A DNA stretch of 64,000 nucleotides from Candidatus Omnitrophota bacterium (GTDB lineage: Bacteria > Omnitrophota > Gorgyraeia > Zapsychrales > Zapsychraceae). Below, piece by piece: positions 43,099-52,004 of the stretch. Position 1 is the first letter of the stretch; each line of letters begins with the position of its first letter. Location: positions 1 to 64,000 of the forward strand of contig JAGOSC010000002.1 of NCBI GenBank assembly GCA_018062515.1. The letters run 5' to 3'. Position numbers and translations under genes: made by a program. The notes beneath the pieces are model-generated. The model was not told the origin of the DNA. It saw nothing but the letters and a program-made list of their open reading frames with translations, and did no database searches.

Positions 43099-43129
43099 AA
43101 AGCTCTAAACTAATCCCTTGGAAAAAAAG

Positions 43130-44166
43130 ATGAAAATAGGAATCACCTACGATCTGAAAACAGATTGGGTCAAGAAAGATGCTGACCCGACGGACATCAA
43201 CGCGGAATTTGATAAGCCCGAAACCGTGGATATGATTGTGGCTGCTATTGAAAGTGGCGGACATCAAGTCAAGCGCATTGGCAATATTCATCAGCTTATT
43301 AAGAGTGTTAAAGAACTGGATGTAGATTTTATTTATAACATGTCCGAGGGAAAAACCGGCCGTAACCGCGAATCACAAGTTCCGATCATTCTTGAAATGA
43401 ATAATATTCCTTATTTCGGAGCGGACGCTCTGTCATTAGGCATAACATTGGATAAATTGTAGCCAAACAAATTTTTATGGGCGAAAAAATTCCCACCGCG
43501 CCATATTTTCGAGCTCAATCGACGGATAATTTAGAAAAATTAAATACAATCGGTTTTCCTTTGATCGTTAAAACAAAGCACGAAGGTTCATCTAAAGGAA
43601 TCAATAAAGATTCGCGCGTTGAAAACTTTGAGGCTTTAAAACGGCAGGTTGAATTTATTAACCGGACTTATCAGCAGCCCGCTTTGGTCGAAAAATTTAT
43701 TTCCGGAAAAGAATTTACGGTTGCGGTTTTAGGTAATCAGTCGCCGATGGCCATGCCGGTGGTTCAGATATGTATTGATGGTGAAGAAGAGTTGAATGAA
43801 CGGATTTATACGAATGAACGGATTTATTCCGCTGCACTCAAATATTTATGTCCAGCGAGAATCAGTCCTGAATTAACGAAAAAAATTCAGGAAATTGCTG
43901 TGCATGTTTTTAAAGCGGTTGATTGTTGTGACGTAGCGCGAGTCGATTTTCGTGTCGACAAACAAGGTCAACCTTATGTTCTGGAAATTAATCCTTTGCC
44001 GACCATGGATAAAGAAGATGTGTTCCACGTGTTTCCTAAATTGTTTGGGCTTGATTTTAACGGAATTTTAAACATAATACTAAATATAAGCCTGGCCCGG
44101 TACGGCCTTATTGATCAAACAGAACAAGAATTGCTGAAACCTTTTCATCAGGAGATAAATGTTTAA
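43130..44166 (+). pseudogene. D-Ala-D-Ala ligase-like ATP-grasp gene with a frameshift
   Basis: The first reading frame runs from the ATG at 43130 to a stop at 43460-43462; the rest continues in another frame to 44166. Adding one G near 43458 (TTG-TAG to TTG-GTA-G) restores LDKLVAKQIFMGEKIPTAPYF, the expected join. The joined protein, about 345 aa, has the N-terminal preATP-grasp domain (YNMSEGKTGRNRESQVP, MNNIPYFGADALSLGITLDK) and the ATP-grasp body (KTKHEGSSKGI, EKFISGKEFTVAVLG, VDFRV, LEINPLPTMD). All catalytic parts are intact, so an assembly error or a very recent mutation is likely. kamA starts at the stop codon (overlap of one base). Confidence 0.85.
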
Positions 44167-45335
44167 TGAATCCTTTGGGTGCCATTGACCAAGAATTAGA
44201 AATTTCTCGCCTACCGCTTACGGCTCAAGAAAAAAGAGTCTTGGAGGCTTTTGACGGTGCGACGGAAGCCGATTGGCATGATTGGCGTTGGCAAATCCGT
44301 AATCGTATCCGTAGTAAAGAGATTTTGGAAGGTATTGTCCATTTAACAAAAAGAGAAAAAGACGGTATTGTCGGCTGCGGAAAAAAATTGACGATGGCCA
44401 TCCCGCCTTATTTTGCCGCTTTGATTAATCCGGATGATCCAGCCTGTCCCATTCGTTTGCAAAGTATTCCTCAAGTCGATGAATTAACAACAGCGCCTGA
44501 AGAAATGGCTGATCCGTGTGGAGAAGATAAAAATTCACCGATTCATGGACTCGTCCATCGTTATCCAGATCGCGTTCTTTTCCTCGTTAATGAAATGTGT
44601 GCCATGTATTGCCGATATTGTACGCGTTCAAGAATGGTCGGTGATGGTGAACGTTCCCTCAGCATGGAATCTTATCAAAAAGCCTTTCAATACATTCGCG
44701 CTCACAAAGAAATTCGTGATGTTTTAATCTCCGGCGGCGATCCTTTAACTTTAAGTGACCGCGTGCTCGAACACATTATCCAAGAAGTAAAATCCATCGA
44801 ACACGTTGAATTTGTGAGAATCGGAACAAGAATACCGGTTACCTTGCCTCAACGCGTCACACCTCAATTAATCAGCATGCTGAAAAAATATAGTCCAATT
44901 TGGATGAGTATACATTTTAATCATCCGGACGAAATAACTCCACGTGTCAAACATGTCTGCAATATGATCGCAGATGCCGGAATTCCCATGGGAAGTCAGA
45001 CAGTTTTATTAAAAGGTATTAATGATCATCCGGAAACGATGAAGAAATTGATGCATGAACTTCTAAAAATCAGAGTACGTCCATACTATATTTATCAATG
45101 TGATCCGATTTTAGGATCAAAACATTTTAGAACGGACGTCGCTACTGGAATTAATATTATGGAACATTTAAGAGGACACACGACGGGATATGCCGTTCCA
45201 ACGTACGTTATCGATGGGCCCGGCGGCGGCGGAAAGATTCCGATTTCACCGAATTATTTAGTGAAGAAAGAAAAGAATAAATACACCTTACGTAATTTTA
45301 AGAATGATGAATTTTATTATCATGACCCTGAATAG
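44166..45335 (+). CDS. kamA: KamA-family radical SAM aminomutase
   Basis: 389 aa. Radical SAM motif CAMYCRYC (C145, C149, C152), SGGDPLTL, and VDGPGGGGKIP (written here without the preceding Ile-Asp order) near residue 356 with the PLP lysine in GGGGKIP. The N-terminal DWHDWRWQIRNRI is typical of lysine 2,3-aminomutases. Lysine to beta-lysine is the best-known reaction; glutamate 2,3-aminomutase is an alternative. The ATP-grasp gene upstream could ligate the product; a P-II variant follows 16 bases later. Confidence 0.92.
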   Translation: MNPLGAIDQELEISRLPLTAQEKRVLEAFDGATEADWHDWRWQIRNRIRSKEILEGIVHLTKREKDGIVGCGKKLTMAIPPYFAALINPDDPACPIRLQSIPQVDELTTAPEEMADPCGEDKNSPIHGLVHRYPDRVLFLVNEMCAMYCRYCTRSRMVGDGERSLSMESYQKAFQYIRAHKEIRDVLISGGDPLTLSDRVLEHIIQEVKSIEHVEFVRIGTRIPVTLPQRVTPQLISMLKKYSPIWMSIHFNHPDEITPRVKHVCNMIADAGIPMGSQTVLLKGINDHPETMKKLMHELLKIRVRPYYIYQCDPILGSKHFRTDVATGINIMEHLRGHTTGYAVPTYVIDGPGGGGKIPISPNYLVKKEKNKYTLRNFKNDEFYYHDPE

Positions 45336-45351
45336 GTATCGGAGCGTTTAA

Positions 45352-45654
45352 ATGAAGAAGTTAGAAATTATTGTTAGAGAAGAAAAATTTAACGCGGTGA
45401 TTGAAGTTTTGGAAGATTCCGGCATCGGCGGACTAACTGTTACCGAAGTTAGAGGTTTTGGAAGGCATCGAAATGGCCTTCAGCCAAAAAGAAAAATTGA
45501 TATTTATGTAGATGAGTTTCAGGTAGATAAAGTGGTTGAAATGGTGCGGCATGTGGCCAAGACAGGATTTACCGGAGATGGTAAGATTGCGGTTCTTCCT
45601 CTAGATAATATTATAAAAATCCGAACCGGGGAAGACGGCGCTTTAGGTATTTGA
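45352..45654 (+). CDS. P-II-like signalling protein with a shortened T-loop
   Basis: 100 aa. It aligns with GlnB/GlnK at the start (MKKLEIIVREEKF, TVTEVRGFGRH) and end (TGFTGDGKIAVLPLDN, KIRTGEDGAL), including the ATP-site motifs. The T-loop is about 12 residues shorter than in canonical P-II: Tyr51, the uridylylation site, is gone and the Gln39 that binds 2-oxoglutarate is His. It probably binds adenine nucleotides but should not respond to nitrogen status in the usual way. No amtB or glnA is adjacent. Confidence 0.88.
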   Translation: MKKLEIIVREEKFNAVIEVLEDSGIGGLTVTEVRGFGRHRNGLQPKRKIDIYVDEFQVDKVVEMVRHVAKTGFTGDGKIAVLPLDNIIKIRTGEDGALGI

Positions 45655-45731
45655 TATAAGTGTTTTATTTTCAATGATTTATAACATTTTAGAAAATTAT
45701 CATTTTGACAAAGATCAGTACGGAAAAATCC

Positions 45732-45759
45732 TTTACAATTTTTCAATCTCGTATATAAT
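45732..45759 (+). promoter_or_regulatory. rpsU promoter
   Basis: TTTACA (45732-45737), a 16-bp spacer and TATAAT (45754-45759). Confidence 0.72.
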
Positions 45760-45780
45760 ACATCCTCACGATTGAAAAAT
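45738..45780. promoter_or_regulatory. 11-bp inverted repeat around the rpsU -10, possible operator
   Basis: ATTTTTCAATC (45738-45748) and GATTGAAAAAT (45770-45780) are perfect inverted copies 21 bp apart, one in the spacer and one just after the expected transcription start. Because the left arm is not transcribed, it looks like a DNA operator rather than an RNA hairpin. Confidence 0.5.
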
Positions 45781-45811
45781 ATTAACGGATAAAGGTAGGT
45801 GAATACACCCG

Positions 45812-45970
45812 ATGATCGAAGTCAAAGTCAATGATAATAACAGTTTTGAAAAAGCCATGCGAATTTTTAAAAAAGCCTGTCAAAAAGACGGCTTTATGAT
45901 GGAATTGAAAGATAGACGTTTTTACAGCAAGCCTTCTGAAAAGAAACGTTTAAAAGGCAAAATTTATTAA
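45812..45970 (+). CDS. rpsU: Ribosomal protein bS21
   Basis: 52 aa, small and very basic. MIEVKVNDNNSFEKAMRIF, then KKACQKDGFMMELKDRRFY, and SKPSEKKRLKGK match S21 along its whole length. Its ribosome site is AGGTAGGTG about 11 nt before the ATG. It has its own promoter and is followed by a strong terminator, so it is a one-gene unit. An S21 gene apart from dnaG and rpoD is common outside enterobacteria. Confidence 0.93.
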   Translation: MIEVKVNDNNSFEKAMRIFKKACQKDGFMMELKDRRFYSKPSEKKRLKGKIY

Positions 45971-46009
45971 TTTAAATGATTATTTGCGGTCTTTCAAAAT
46001 AATTACCTT

Positions 46010-46043
46010 AAGGGACGCAGTTAATGCGTCCCTTATTTATTTC
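46010..46043 (+). terminator. Terminator after rpsU
   Basis: AAGGGACGCA (46010-46019)/TGCGTCCCTT (46025-46034), 5-nt loop, then ATTTATTT. Ten-bp perfect stem. Confidence 0.85.
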
Positions 46044-46053
46044 TGAGGAAAAT

Positions 46054-46566
46054 ATGCCCAAATCAATTGCGTTATTAGTCGAAGACCAATATCAAGTCCT
46101 TGAAGTCTGGTACCCTTGGCTGCGTTTAAGAGAAAATGGTATCGATGTTCAATTCATCGGATCCGGAACAAAGAATGTTTATGGCAGCAAGGAAGGATAT
46201 CCGGTCAAAGCAGATAAATCTATTGCTGATGTTCGCGCTGATCAATTTGACGGCGTGATTGTCCCCGGCGGGTTTGCCCCGGATTTTATGCGCCGGGTTC
46301 CGCGCATGGCCCAGTTTGTCCGTGAAATTTATGATCAAAATAAAATTGTCGCGGCGATTTGTCACGGAGGTTGGATGCTGGTTTCCGCGGGAATCCTAAA
46401 AGGCAAAAAAGCGACCAGTTTTTTTGCGATTAAAGATGATTTGATTGCGGCTGGCGCAGAATGGTCTGATCAAGAAGTTGTGGTGGATCGAAATCTTATC
46501 ACTGCACGAAAACCGGAAGATTTAACCGCCTTTACCGTTGAAATCATTAAACAATTAAAAATATAA
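46054..46566 (+). CDS. DJ-1/PfpI-family protein
   Basis: 170 aa. Nucleophile elbow AAICHGGWML with Cys103-His104, VIVPGGFAPD near residue 78 and an N-terminal strand followed by the conserved acid region. Similar to PfpI/YhbO, whose activities (peptidase, deglycase, glyoxalase III) are debated. ATG 46054 with TGAGGA before it; the ATG at 46024 falls in the terminator hairpin and is rejected. Confidence 0.9.
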   Translation: MPKSIALLVEDQYQVLEVWYPWLRLRENGIDVQFIGSGTKNVYGSKEGYPVKADKSIADVRADQFDGVIVPGGFAPDFMRRVPRMAQFVREIYDQNKIVAAICHGGWMLVSAGILKGKKATSFFAIKDDLIAAGAEWSDQEVVVDRNLITARKPEDLTAFTVEIIKQLKI

Positions 46567-46605
46567 TCCAAGCTAGCCCACAAAACATTTTCCAAACGTA
46601 TCATC

Positions 46606-48162
46606 ATGCTTAAAGTCCACCGAATACTCATCAGCGTTTCCGACAAAAAAGGTTTAATCCCTTTTGTTAAAGGATTATCCGAATTGAATGTCGAAATTAT
46701 TTCGACTGGCGGAACAGCCAAATTAATCCGCGAAGCCGGCATTGCTGTTCAAGATGTGTCCGAATATACAGGTTTTCCGGAAATGCTCGACGGCCGAGTC
46801 AAAACACTTCATCCCAAAATTCATGGCGGTTTATTATCCCTTCGTGATAACGCCGATCACATGGAACAAATCAAAAAACATGGTATTGGTCTTATTGATA
46901 TGGTGGTGGTGAATCTTTATCCTTTTGAAAAAGTTACCCAAAAGAAAAATGTTCATTTAGAAGAAGCGATTGAAAATATTGATATCGGCGGACCATCCAT
47001 GTTGCGTTCCGCGGCCAAAAATTACCGCAGCGTCGCTGTCGTTTGTAATCCTGATCATTACACGAATGTTTTAGATGAACTTAAACAGAATAATGGATTA
47101 TTGCCGGATTCAATATTGTACAAACTAGCCGTCGAGGCCTTTGAACATACATCGCGGTATGATGATATCATTCAGAAATTCTTAAAGTCACGTCTGACAG
47201 GTTCTGACTTTGATTCTTTGCCGGCCCAATACGAACAGAAATTTGAAAAGTTGCAGGTTTTGCGTTACGGTGAAAATCCCCATCAAAAAGCGGCCTTATA
47301 TAAATCCGGCGCTGAAGCCTATGGTTTAGCGAATATTCATCAATTACATGGCAAAGAACTTTCATTCAATAATCTCTTAGATTTGAACGCGGCCATTGAA
47401 TTTGTCAAAGACTTTAAAGACCCGGCAGCGGTCATTATTAAACATAATAATCCGACGGGTGTGGCGGTGGATGAATCACTCGGGGCAGCATATAAACAAG
47501 CTTGGGGCTGCGATCCTGTTTCGGCTTTTGGCGGAATTATCGGTCTAAACCAAGTTGTCGACGAGGAAACGGCGGAGTCGATTAGCCAAAGCGGTTTTAT
47601 GGAATGTATCTTAGCGCCCAAATTCAGTCCGAAAGCAAAAACTATATTGGGTGTAAAAAAGAATTTAAGATTGATCGAATTTGATTTTAAAAAAATAGTC
47701 AAAGAACCCTTTGATATTAAAAAAGTTTACGGCGGTTTACTTCTTCAGGAAAAAGATGAGCGTGTTCTAAGAACGGAGGATTTAAAGATTGTAACCAAGA
47801 AGAATCCGACACCGTCACAGCTTGAGGCGATGTTGTTCGGCTGGCATGTCATCAAGAATGTAAAGTCTAACGCGATTCTTTTGATTAAAGACAAACATAC
47901 CGTCGGTATTGGTTGCGGCCAGACATCGCGCATAGAAAGTCTGCAGACGGCCATAAGTAAAGCCGGAAAAAAAGCCAAAAATTCAATCATGATTTCCGAC
48001 GCGTTTCTCCCCAAGACCGATAATATTGAAGTGGCGGCTAAAGCCGGAATCACGGCTATTATTCAAACTGGCGGATCTATTGCTGACAAAGAAGTTATAG
48101 CTGCCGCCGACCATCACAAGGTGGCGATGATTTTTACATCGGTAAGGCATTTTAAGCATTAA
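46606..48162 (+). CDS. purH: Bifunctional AICAR transformylase / IMP cyclohydrolase
   Basis: Last two steps of IMP synthesis, using 10-formyl-THF. 518 aa. N-terminal MGS-like cyclohydrolase domain (ISVSDKKGLIPFVKGL, STGGTAK, DGRVKTLHPKIHGG) and C-terminal AICARFT domain with LRYGENPHQKAALY, KHNNPTGVAV (His and Lys of the formyl transfer) and SDAFLPKTDNIE. Standard length. It is followed by folC, which makes polyglutamylated folates. Confidence 0.97.
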   Translation: MLKVHRILISVSDKKGLIPFVKGLSELNVEIISTGGTAKLIREAGIAVQDVSEYTGFPEMLDGRVKTLHPKIHGGLLSLRDNADHMEQIKKHGIGLIDMVVVNLYPFEKVTQKKNVHLEEAIENIDIGGPSMLRSAAKNYRSVAVVCNPDHYTNVLDELKQNNGLLPDSILYKLAVEAFEHTSRYDDIIQKFLKSRLTGSDFDSLPAQYEQKFEKLQVLRYGENPHQKAALYKSGAEAYGLANIHQLHGKELSFNNLLDLNAAIEFVKDFKDPAAVIIKHNNPTGVAVDESLGAAYKQAWGCDPVSAFGGIIGLNQVVDEETAESISQSGFMECILAPKFSPKAKTILGVKKNLRLIEFDFKKIVKEPFDIKKVYGGLLLQEKDERVLRTEDLKIVTKKNPTPSQLEAMLFGWHVIKNVKSNAILLIKDKHTVGIGCGQTSRIESLQTAISKAGKKAKNSIMISDAFLPKTDNIEVAAKAGITAIIQTGGSIADKEVIAAADHHKVAMIFTSVRHFKH

Positions 48163-48180
48163 TGGCTTTGGAGGCCTGAC

Positions 48181-49554
48181 ATGACTTTCCAAGAAGCCCG
48201 CATCTACCTCAATTCATTCATCGATTCCGAACAATCCCTTGATCAATTAACAAATAAAGCCTTTAAGCTTGAACGCGTGTTTCAAGTTTTAAATGCATTA
48301 GATAATCCGCATAAAAAATTGAAAGCCATTCACGTCGCCGGATCTAAAGGGAAAGGCTCAACGTCGACGATGATAGCTCATATTCTAAAAGAAGCCGGCT
48401 ATAAAGTCGGTTTATATACGTCTCCACATATTCAATCCTATAATGAAAGAATTCGTATTTTAAGCCATGAGGCGCCGACCTCGGCGAACATGCTGTTTTC
48501 GGATTGTATATCTGACCAGCAATTAGCCGAGAGTTTGACGTCTATTTGTCCCATCATTGAAAAATTTAGAAATGACCCCACGCTGGGAGCGTTAACATTC
48601 TATGAAGTATTTACGGTCTTGGCTTTTTATTTTTTTGATCAGGAGCAGGTTGATTTTGCAGTTATTGAAACGGGCTTAGGCGGACGATTGGACGCGACTA
48701 ATGTAATCGATTCTATGATTGCTGTCATCACGCCGATTAGCCTCGAGCATACGCATATTCTCGGTGACACATTGGACAAAATTGCTTTTGAAAAAGCAGC
48801 CATTATTAAAAATTTTCAAGATGCAGTTATCGCGCCTCAACCTCCAGCGGCAAAGATTGTGATTTTTGAACATTGCGAACAATTTAAAATTAAACCGGTC
48901 GATGTTAGTCAGGTGGTTGATTTTCAAGAAATTAAACAAGATTTGAACAGTCAAACAATACAATTAAGGACGACGGAAAAGGTTTATCAAAATTTAGAAA
49001 TTGCGTTATTGGGGCAGCATCAAATCTGGAATGCGGCTACGGCTATTATCGTCGCCGAACGGATAGGGAAAAGAGGATTTGCGGTCAATATGGATGCCAT
49101 TTATCGAGGATTGAAAACGGTATTTTGGCCAGTGCGTTTTGAGGTAATCAGAAAAAATCCTACCATTATTTTAGATGGTGCTCACAATGAAGATTCGATG
49201 TTACATCTAGTAAATACGGTATCGTCTTTATTTGGTGATCAAAAAGTTCATCTAATATTCGGTGTATCGAATGACAAAAAGATAAAAGAGATGTGCACCG
49301 CGATTAAAAGTGTTTCTCGACGGGTGTATATCACAAAGGCGGATCATAAAAGGGCGTATCATTTTAGTGACGATGAATTAAGTAATATTTTTTTTGACGT
49401 AGATATTGTTAAAACAAACACCGTCGCTGAGGCATTGCGGGCTGCTCAAGACGATTGCTCGCCGGAAGATATTATTTTGATTACGGGATCAATCTTTTTG
49501 GCCAGCGAGGCTAGAAGTTTACTCTTAAGTAGGACCGACTATGTATCAATATGA
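48181..49554 (+). CDS. folC: Folylpolyglutamate synthase / dihydrofolate synthase
   Basis: Adds glutamates to folates and possibly to dihydropteroate. 457 aa Mur-ligase-like enzyme. P-loop HVAGSKGKGSTSTMIAHIL near 51-68, LYTSPHIQSYNERI, IETGLGGRLDATNV, and ILDGAHNEDSM near 345 with the second-domain DGAHN motif. Ribosome site TTGGAGG just before the ATG. Its last 14 bases overlap the start of mnmE. Confidence 0.94.
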   Translation: MTFQEARIYLNSFIDSEQSLDQLTNKAFKLERVFQVLNALDNPHKKLKAIHVAGSKGKGSTSTMIAHILKEAGYKVGLYTSPHIQSYNERIRILSHEAPTSANMLFSDCISDQQLAESLTSICPIIEKFRNDPTLGALTFYEVFTVLAFYFFDQEQVDFAVIETGLGGRLDATNVIDSMIAVITPISLEHTHILGDTLDKIAFEKAAIIKNFQDAVIAPQPPAAKIVIFEHCEQFKIKPVDVSQVVDFQEIKQDLNSQTIQLRTTEKVYQNLEIALLGQHQIWNAATAIIVAERIGKRGFAVNMDAIYRGLKTVFWPVRFEVIRKNPTIILDGAHNEDSMLHLVNTVSSLFGDQKVHLIFGVSNDKKIKEMCTAIKSVSRRVYITKADHKRAYHFSDDELSNIFFDVDIVKTNTVAEALRAAQDDCSPEDIILITGSIFLASEARSLLLSRTDYVSI

Positions 49555-50935
49555 AGGATTAAAAGACACGATCGCGGCCATTTCTACTCCAGCAGGGCAA
49601 GGAGGCATTGGTATCGTTCGTTTAAGCGGACCAGATGCATTGAATATAGCCCAAAAAATGTTTCGTTCCCGACGATCTAATAAACTAACCTCATTTAAAA
49701 GTCACACGATCCATTACGGTTGGATTGTTTCTCCGGACGAAAAAATTATTGACGAAGTGCTTGTCAGCGTTATGCGAGCTCCAAAAAGTTATACAACGGA
49801 GGATGTCGTCGAGATTAGTTGTCACGGCGGCTTAATATCATTACAGACAATTTTAAATTTGACGCATGATTATGGGGCGAGACTTGCTCAACCCGGAGAA
49901 TTTACCAAAAGGGCTTTTTTAAACGGACGCATCGATTTAACACAAGCTGAAGCTGTTCTCGATATTATCCAATCGAAAACGAACGCCTTTCTTAAAGTCA
50001 GTGCCAATCAATTAAGAGGCGAGTTATCATCGCAGTTGGCGCATATCCGGGAAAAGTTAATGAATATCTATATCGAAATCGAGGCCATTGTTAATTTTCC
50101 CGAGGATGAAATTGATGCTAAAGGAAGAGACCGCTTGAGTAAAGATATTGAATCGACGAAAGAACTGGTTAATCAATTATTATCGTCGGCGGATCAAGGA
50201 CGATTGCTCAAAGAAGGAATTAAAATTGTTTTGTGTGGGAAGCCTAATGTCGGAAAATCGTCGCTGTTAAATATCTTTTTGAAAGTCGAACGGGCTATTG
50301 TATCAAATATCGCCGGGACAACGCGTGATACTATTGAAGAAACAGCGTCGATTAATGGTTATCCTTTTTTGTTCGTCGATACCGCTGGTATATTGACGCC
50401 GAGAGATATTATTGAAGAAGAAGCCATTCGACGCAGCCATCTTCATATCGAAGGCGCTGATTTGGTCTTATTATTATTGGACAGTTCTTTGCCGCTTGAA
50501 GCAGCTGATTACGATTTGATTGAGCGTTTTAAAGTACAAAATATGATTATTGTCCTCAATAAATCAGATTTACCGCAACGCATCTCAAAGGAAGAATTAA
50601 ATAAAGTTGCGTCGGGAAAATCACTTCAGTCTATATCAGCCTTAAAATCAAAAGACATTGATTCCCTGAAAAGATTGATTATTGAAAATGTCTTAAAAGG
50701 AAAAGAAGCTTCATCTCAAAATCTTCTCGTCAGTAATATGCGGCATATTACGGCGTTGAAAGATGGCTGCCAAGCCTTGGATAGAGCCCAGGAACATTTG
50801 AAGAACGGATTATCTTTGGAGTTTGTTTCTGAAGAAATCAAGATTGCTGTCAATAATCTCGATGGAATTACCGGAAGAAATATTGATTATGATCTCTTGG
50901 ATAATATTTTTTCTCAGTTTTGTATCGGGAAATAG
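49541..50935 (+). CDS. mnmE: tRNA modification GTPase MnmE
   Basis: Works with MnmG to make 5-carboxymethylaminomethyluridine at wobble U34. 464 aa. N-terminal folate-binding domain (ISTPAGQGGIGIVRLSG), a helical domain, the G domain with GKPNVGKSSLLN near 232-243, IAGTTRDTIEE and DTAGI, and the C-terminal FCIGK with the catalytic Cys. Standard length. Convergent with the cvpA-like gene: only 5 bp separate the two stop codons. Confidence 0.97.
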   Translation: MYQYEGLKDTIAAISTPAGQGGIGIVRLSGPDALNIAQKMFRSRRSNKLTSFKSHTIHYGWIVSPDEKIIDEVLVSVMRAPKSYTTEDVVEISCHGGLISLQTILNLTHDYGARLAQPGEFTKRAFLNGRIDLTQAEAVLDIIQSKTNAFLKVSANQLRGELSSQLAHIREKLMNIYIEIEAIVNFPEDEIDAKGRDRLSKDIESTKELVNQLLSSADQGRLLKEGIKIVLCGKPNVGKSSLLNIFLKVERAIVSNIAGTTRDTIEETASINGYPFLFVDTAGILTPRDIIEEEAIRRSHLHIEGADLVLLLLDSSLPLEAADYDLIERFKVQNMIIVLNKSDLPQRISKEELNKVASGKSLQSISALKSKDIDSLKRLIIENVLKGKEASSQNLLVSNMRHITALKDGCQALDRAQEHLKNGLSLEFVSEEIKIAVNNLDGITGRNIDYDLLDNIFSQFCIGK

Positions 50936-50940
50936 ACAAA

Positions 50941-51699
50941 TTATTTTTCAGGCGGGATTGCCTTCGATTTGGGAGGTTTTTGAATGTTGACCCCGCCTGA
51001 GCCAGCATTAGTACTCATCATTTTCTTCTGTAATTCCATCAATCTTTTGACCATATCGGGATTATTTAACAAAGCCGTCATTTTTGCCATGGCTTCTTTA
51101 TCACGCATTAAACCTTCCATATCTTTTTCCTGGATATATTTTTGAATTTTCGGATCATTGACAATTTTTTTGAATTGATCGTCTTCCAAAATTTTTTTAA
51201 ATTCTTCCGAGTCGGCTAACTGTTTCATTTCTTCGGGGGAGCTTGGTAACGTTATTGGATTTTGTTTTAAAAAATAATGGATGAAAGCATAAGTTTTTGT
51301 TTTTGATAGTTGATCTTGGGTTAAAGCGGCATAAGGTAATCCGGAAGGCATAATCATAATTAATAAAATAAAAATGACAAGCATGCCCCCACTCCAAATC
51401 AAACTGACGGCCGCTCCGAAAATACGGCTCACCATAGATAAATTTTTTTTCTTAGGCTTTGAAAAGGACCAAATATAAATGATGAGGATCATGGCCCACT
51501 GAAGTAAAAGGGGGCTAAAAAGGCCCAGCAATAATGCAGTAACCGCATTGTTTGTTTTTAGGTAATAGATGTAGCTAAAGATACTTCCTAATATAAGAGA
51601 AAGCGGGCCGAGGAGGCTTCGCAAAAAACCTTTTTCAAATCCCCTAATCAGGAAATAAAGGAATAAAAATACAAAAGCCAGATCAATATAAATATTCAT
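50941..51699 (-). CDS. CvpA-family membrane protein with charged C-terminal repeats
   Basis: 252 aa. Four membrane helices in the N-terminal half, starting IYIDLAFVFLFLYFLIRGFEKGF as the CvpA (colicin V production) motif does; I give it split: DLAFVFLFLYFLIRGF then EKGFLRSLLGPL. The C-terminal half is soluble and has STI1-like helical stretches (FKKILEDDQFKKIVNDPKI, MTALLNNPDMVKRLMEL). One of two minus-strand genes. Role of the C-terminal part unknown, possibly chaperone-like binding. Confidence 0.78.
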   Translation of the reverse strand: MNIYIDLAFVFLFLYFLIRGFEKGFLRSLLGPLSLILGSIFSYIYYLKTNNAVTALLLGLFSPLLLQWAMILIIYIWSFSKPKKKNLSMVSRIFGAAVSLIWSGGMLVIFILLIMIMPSGLPYAALTQDQLSKTKTYAFIHYFLKQNPITLPSSPEEMKQLADSEEFKKILEDDQFKKIVNDPKIQKYIQEKDMEGLMRDKEAMAKMTALLNNPDMVKRLMELQKKMMSTNAGSGGVNIQKPPKSKAIPPEK

Positions 51700-51798
51700 T
51701 GTTTATTGAAAGGGTTAGAGTTATGAATAGCAAAATTATTCGAGTATAACATTTCTGATATTTATGTTCAATTCCAATATTTCCGTGATAAAGTAATT

Positions 51799-51827
51799 TT
51801 GTAAATCAATGGGGCATATGTTATGCT
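51799..51827 (+). promoter_or_regulatory. Promoter of the c-di-GMP-controlled surface locus
   Basis: TTGTAA (51799-51804), a 17-bp spacer and TATGCT (51822-51827), about 20 bp before the riboswitch aptamer. Confidence 0.6.
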
Positions 51828-51845
51828 TTATTACTAGAACGGAAT

Positions 51846-51930
51846 TTATGCAGAGGGTAAACCATCTGAGAAGTTGGGGCACAAAGCTAAAGGGTCTTGG
51901 TTGTTTCGAGATAGCCAGCTGCACGCATAA
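51846..51930 (+). promoter_or_regulatory. Cyclic di-GMP-I (GEMM-I) riboswitch
   Basis: GCAGAGGGTAAACCATCTGA then GAAGTTGGGGCACAAAGCT matches the class I aptamer (GGGCAAACC, a GNRA tetraloop, GGGACGCAAAGC): the GAGA tetraloop is closed by CT/AG, and GATAGCC supplies the receptor strand. TGCAG (51849-51853) pairs with CTGCA (51919-51923) for P1, with TTATGC/GCATAA as an outer alternative. A terminator lies just downstream, so it probably acts on transcription. The rest of the 51700-52004 gap is promoter and switch. Confidence 0.87.
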
Positions 51931-51944
51931 TAATTACGGTTAAG

Positions 51945-51979
51945 CCTATTCTTCTCATAAAAAGAATAGGTTTTTTTTT
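51945..51979 (+). terminator. Terminator downstream of the c-di-GMP switch
   Basis: CCTATTCTT (51945-51953)/AAGAATAGG (51962-51970) followed by nine T. It is 26 nt before the start of the gene at 52005, so it is an expression platform and not the end of an upstream gene. Confidence 0.9.
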
Positions 51980-52004
51980 GAACTCATAAAAGGGCAGGAA
52001 CAGG

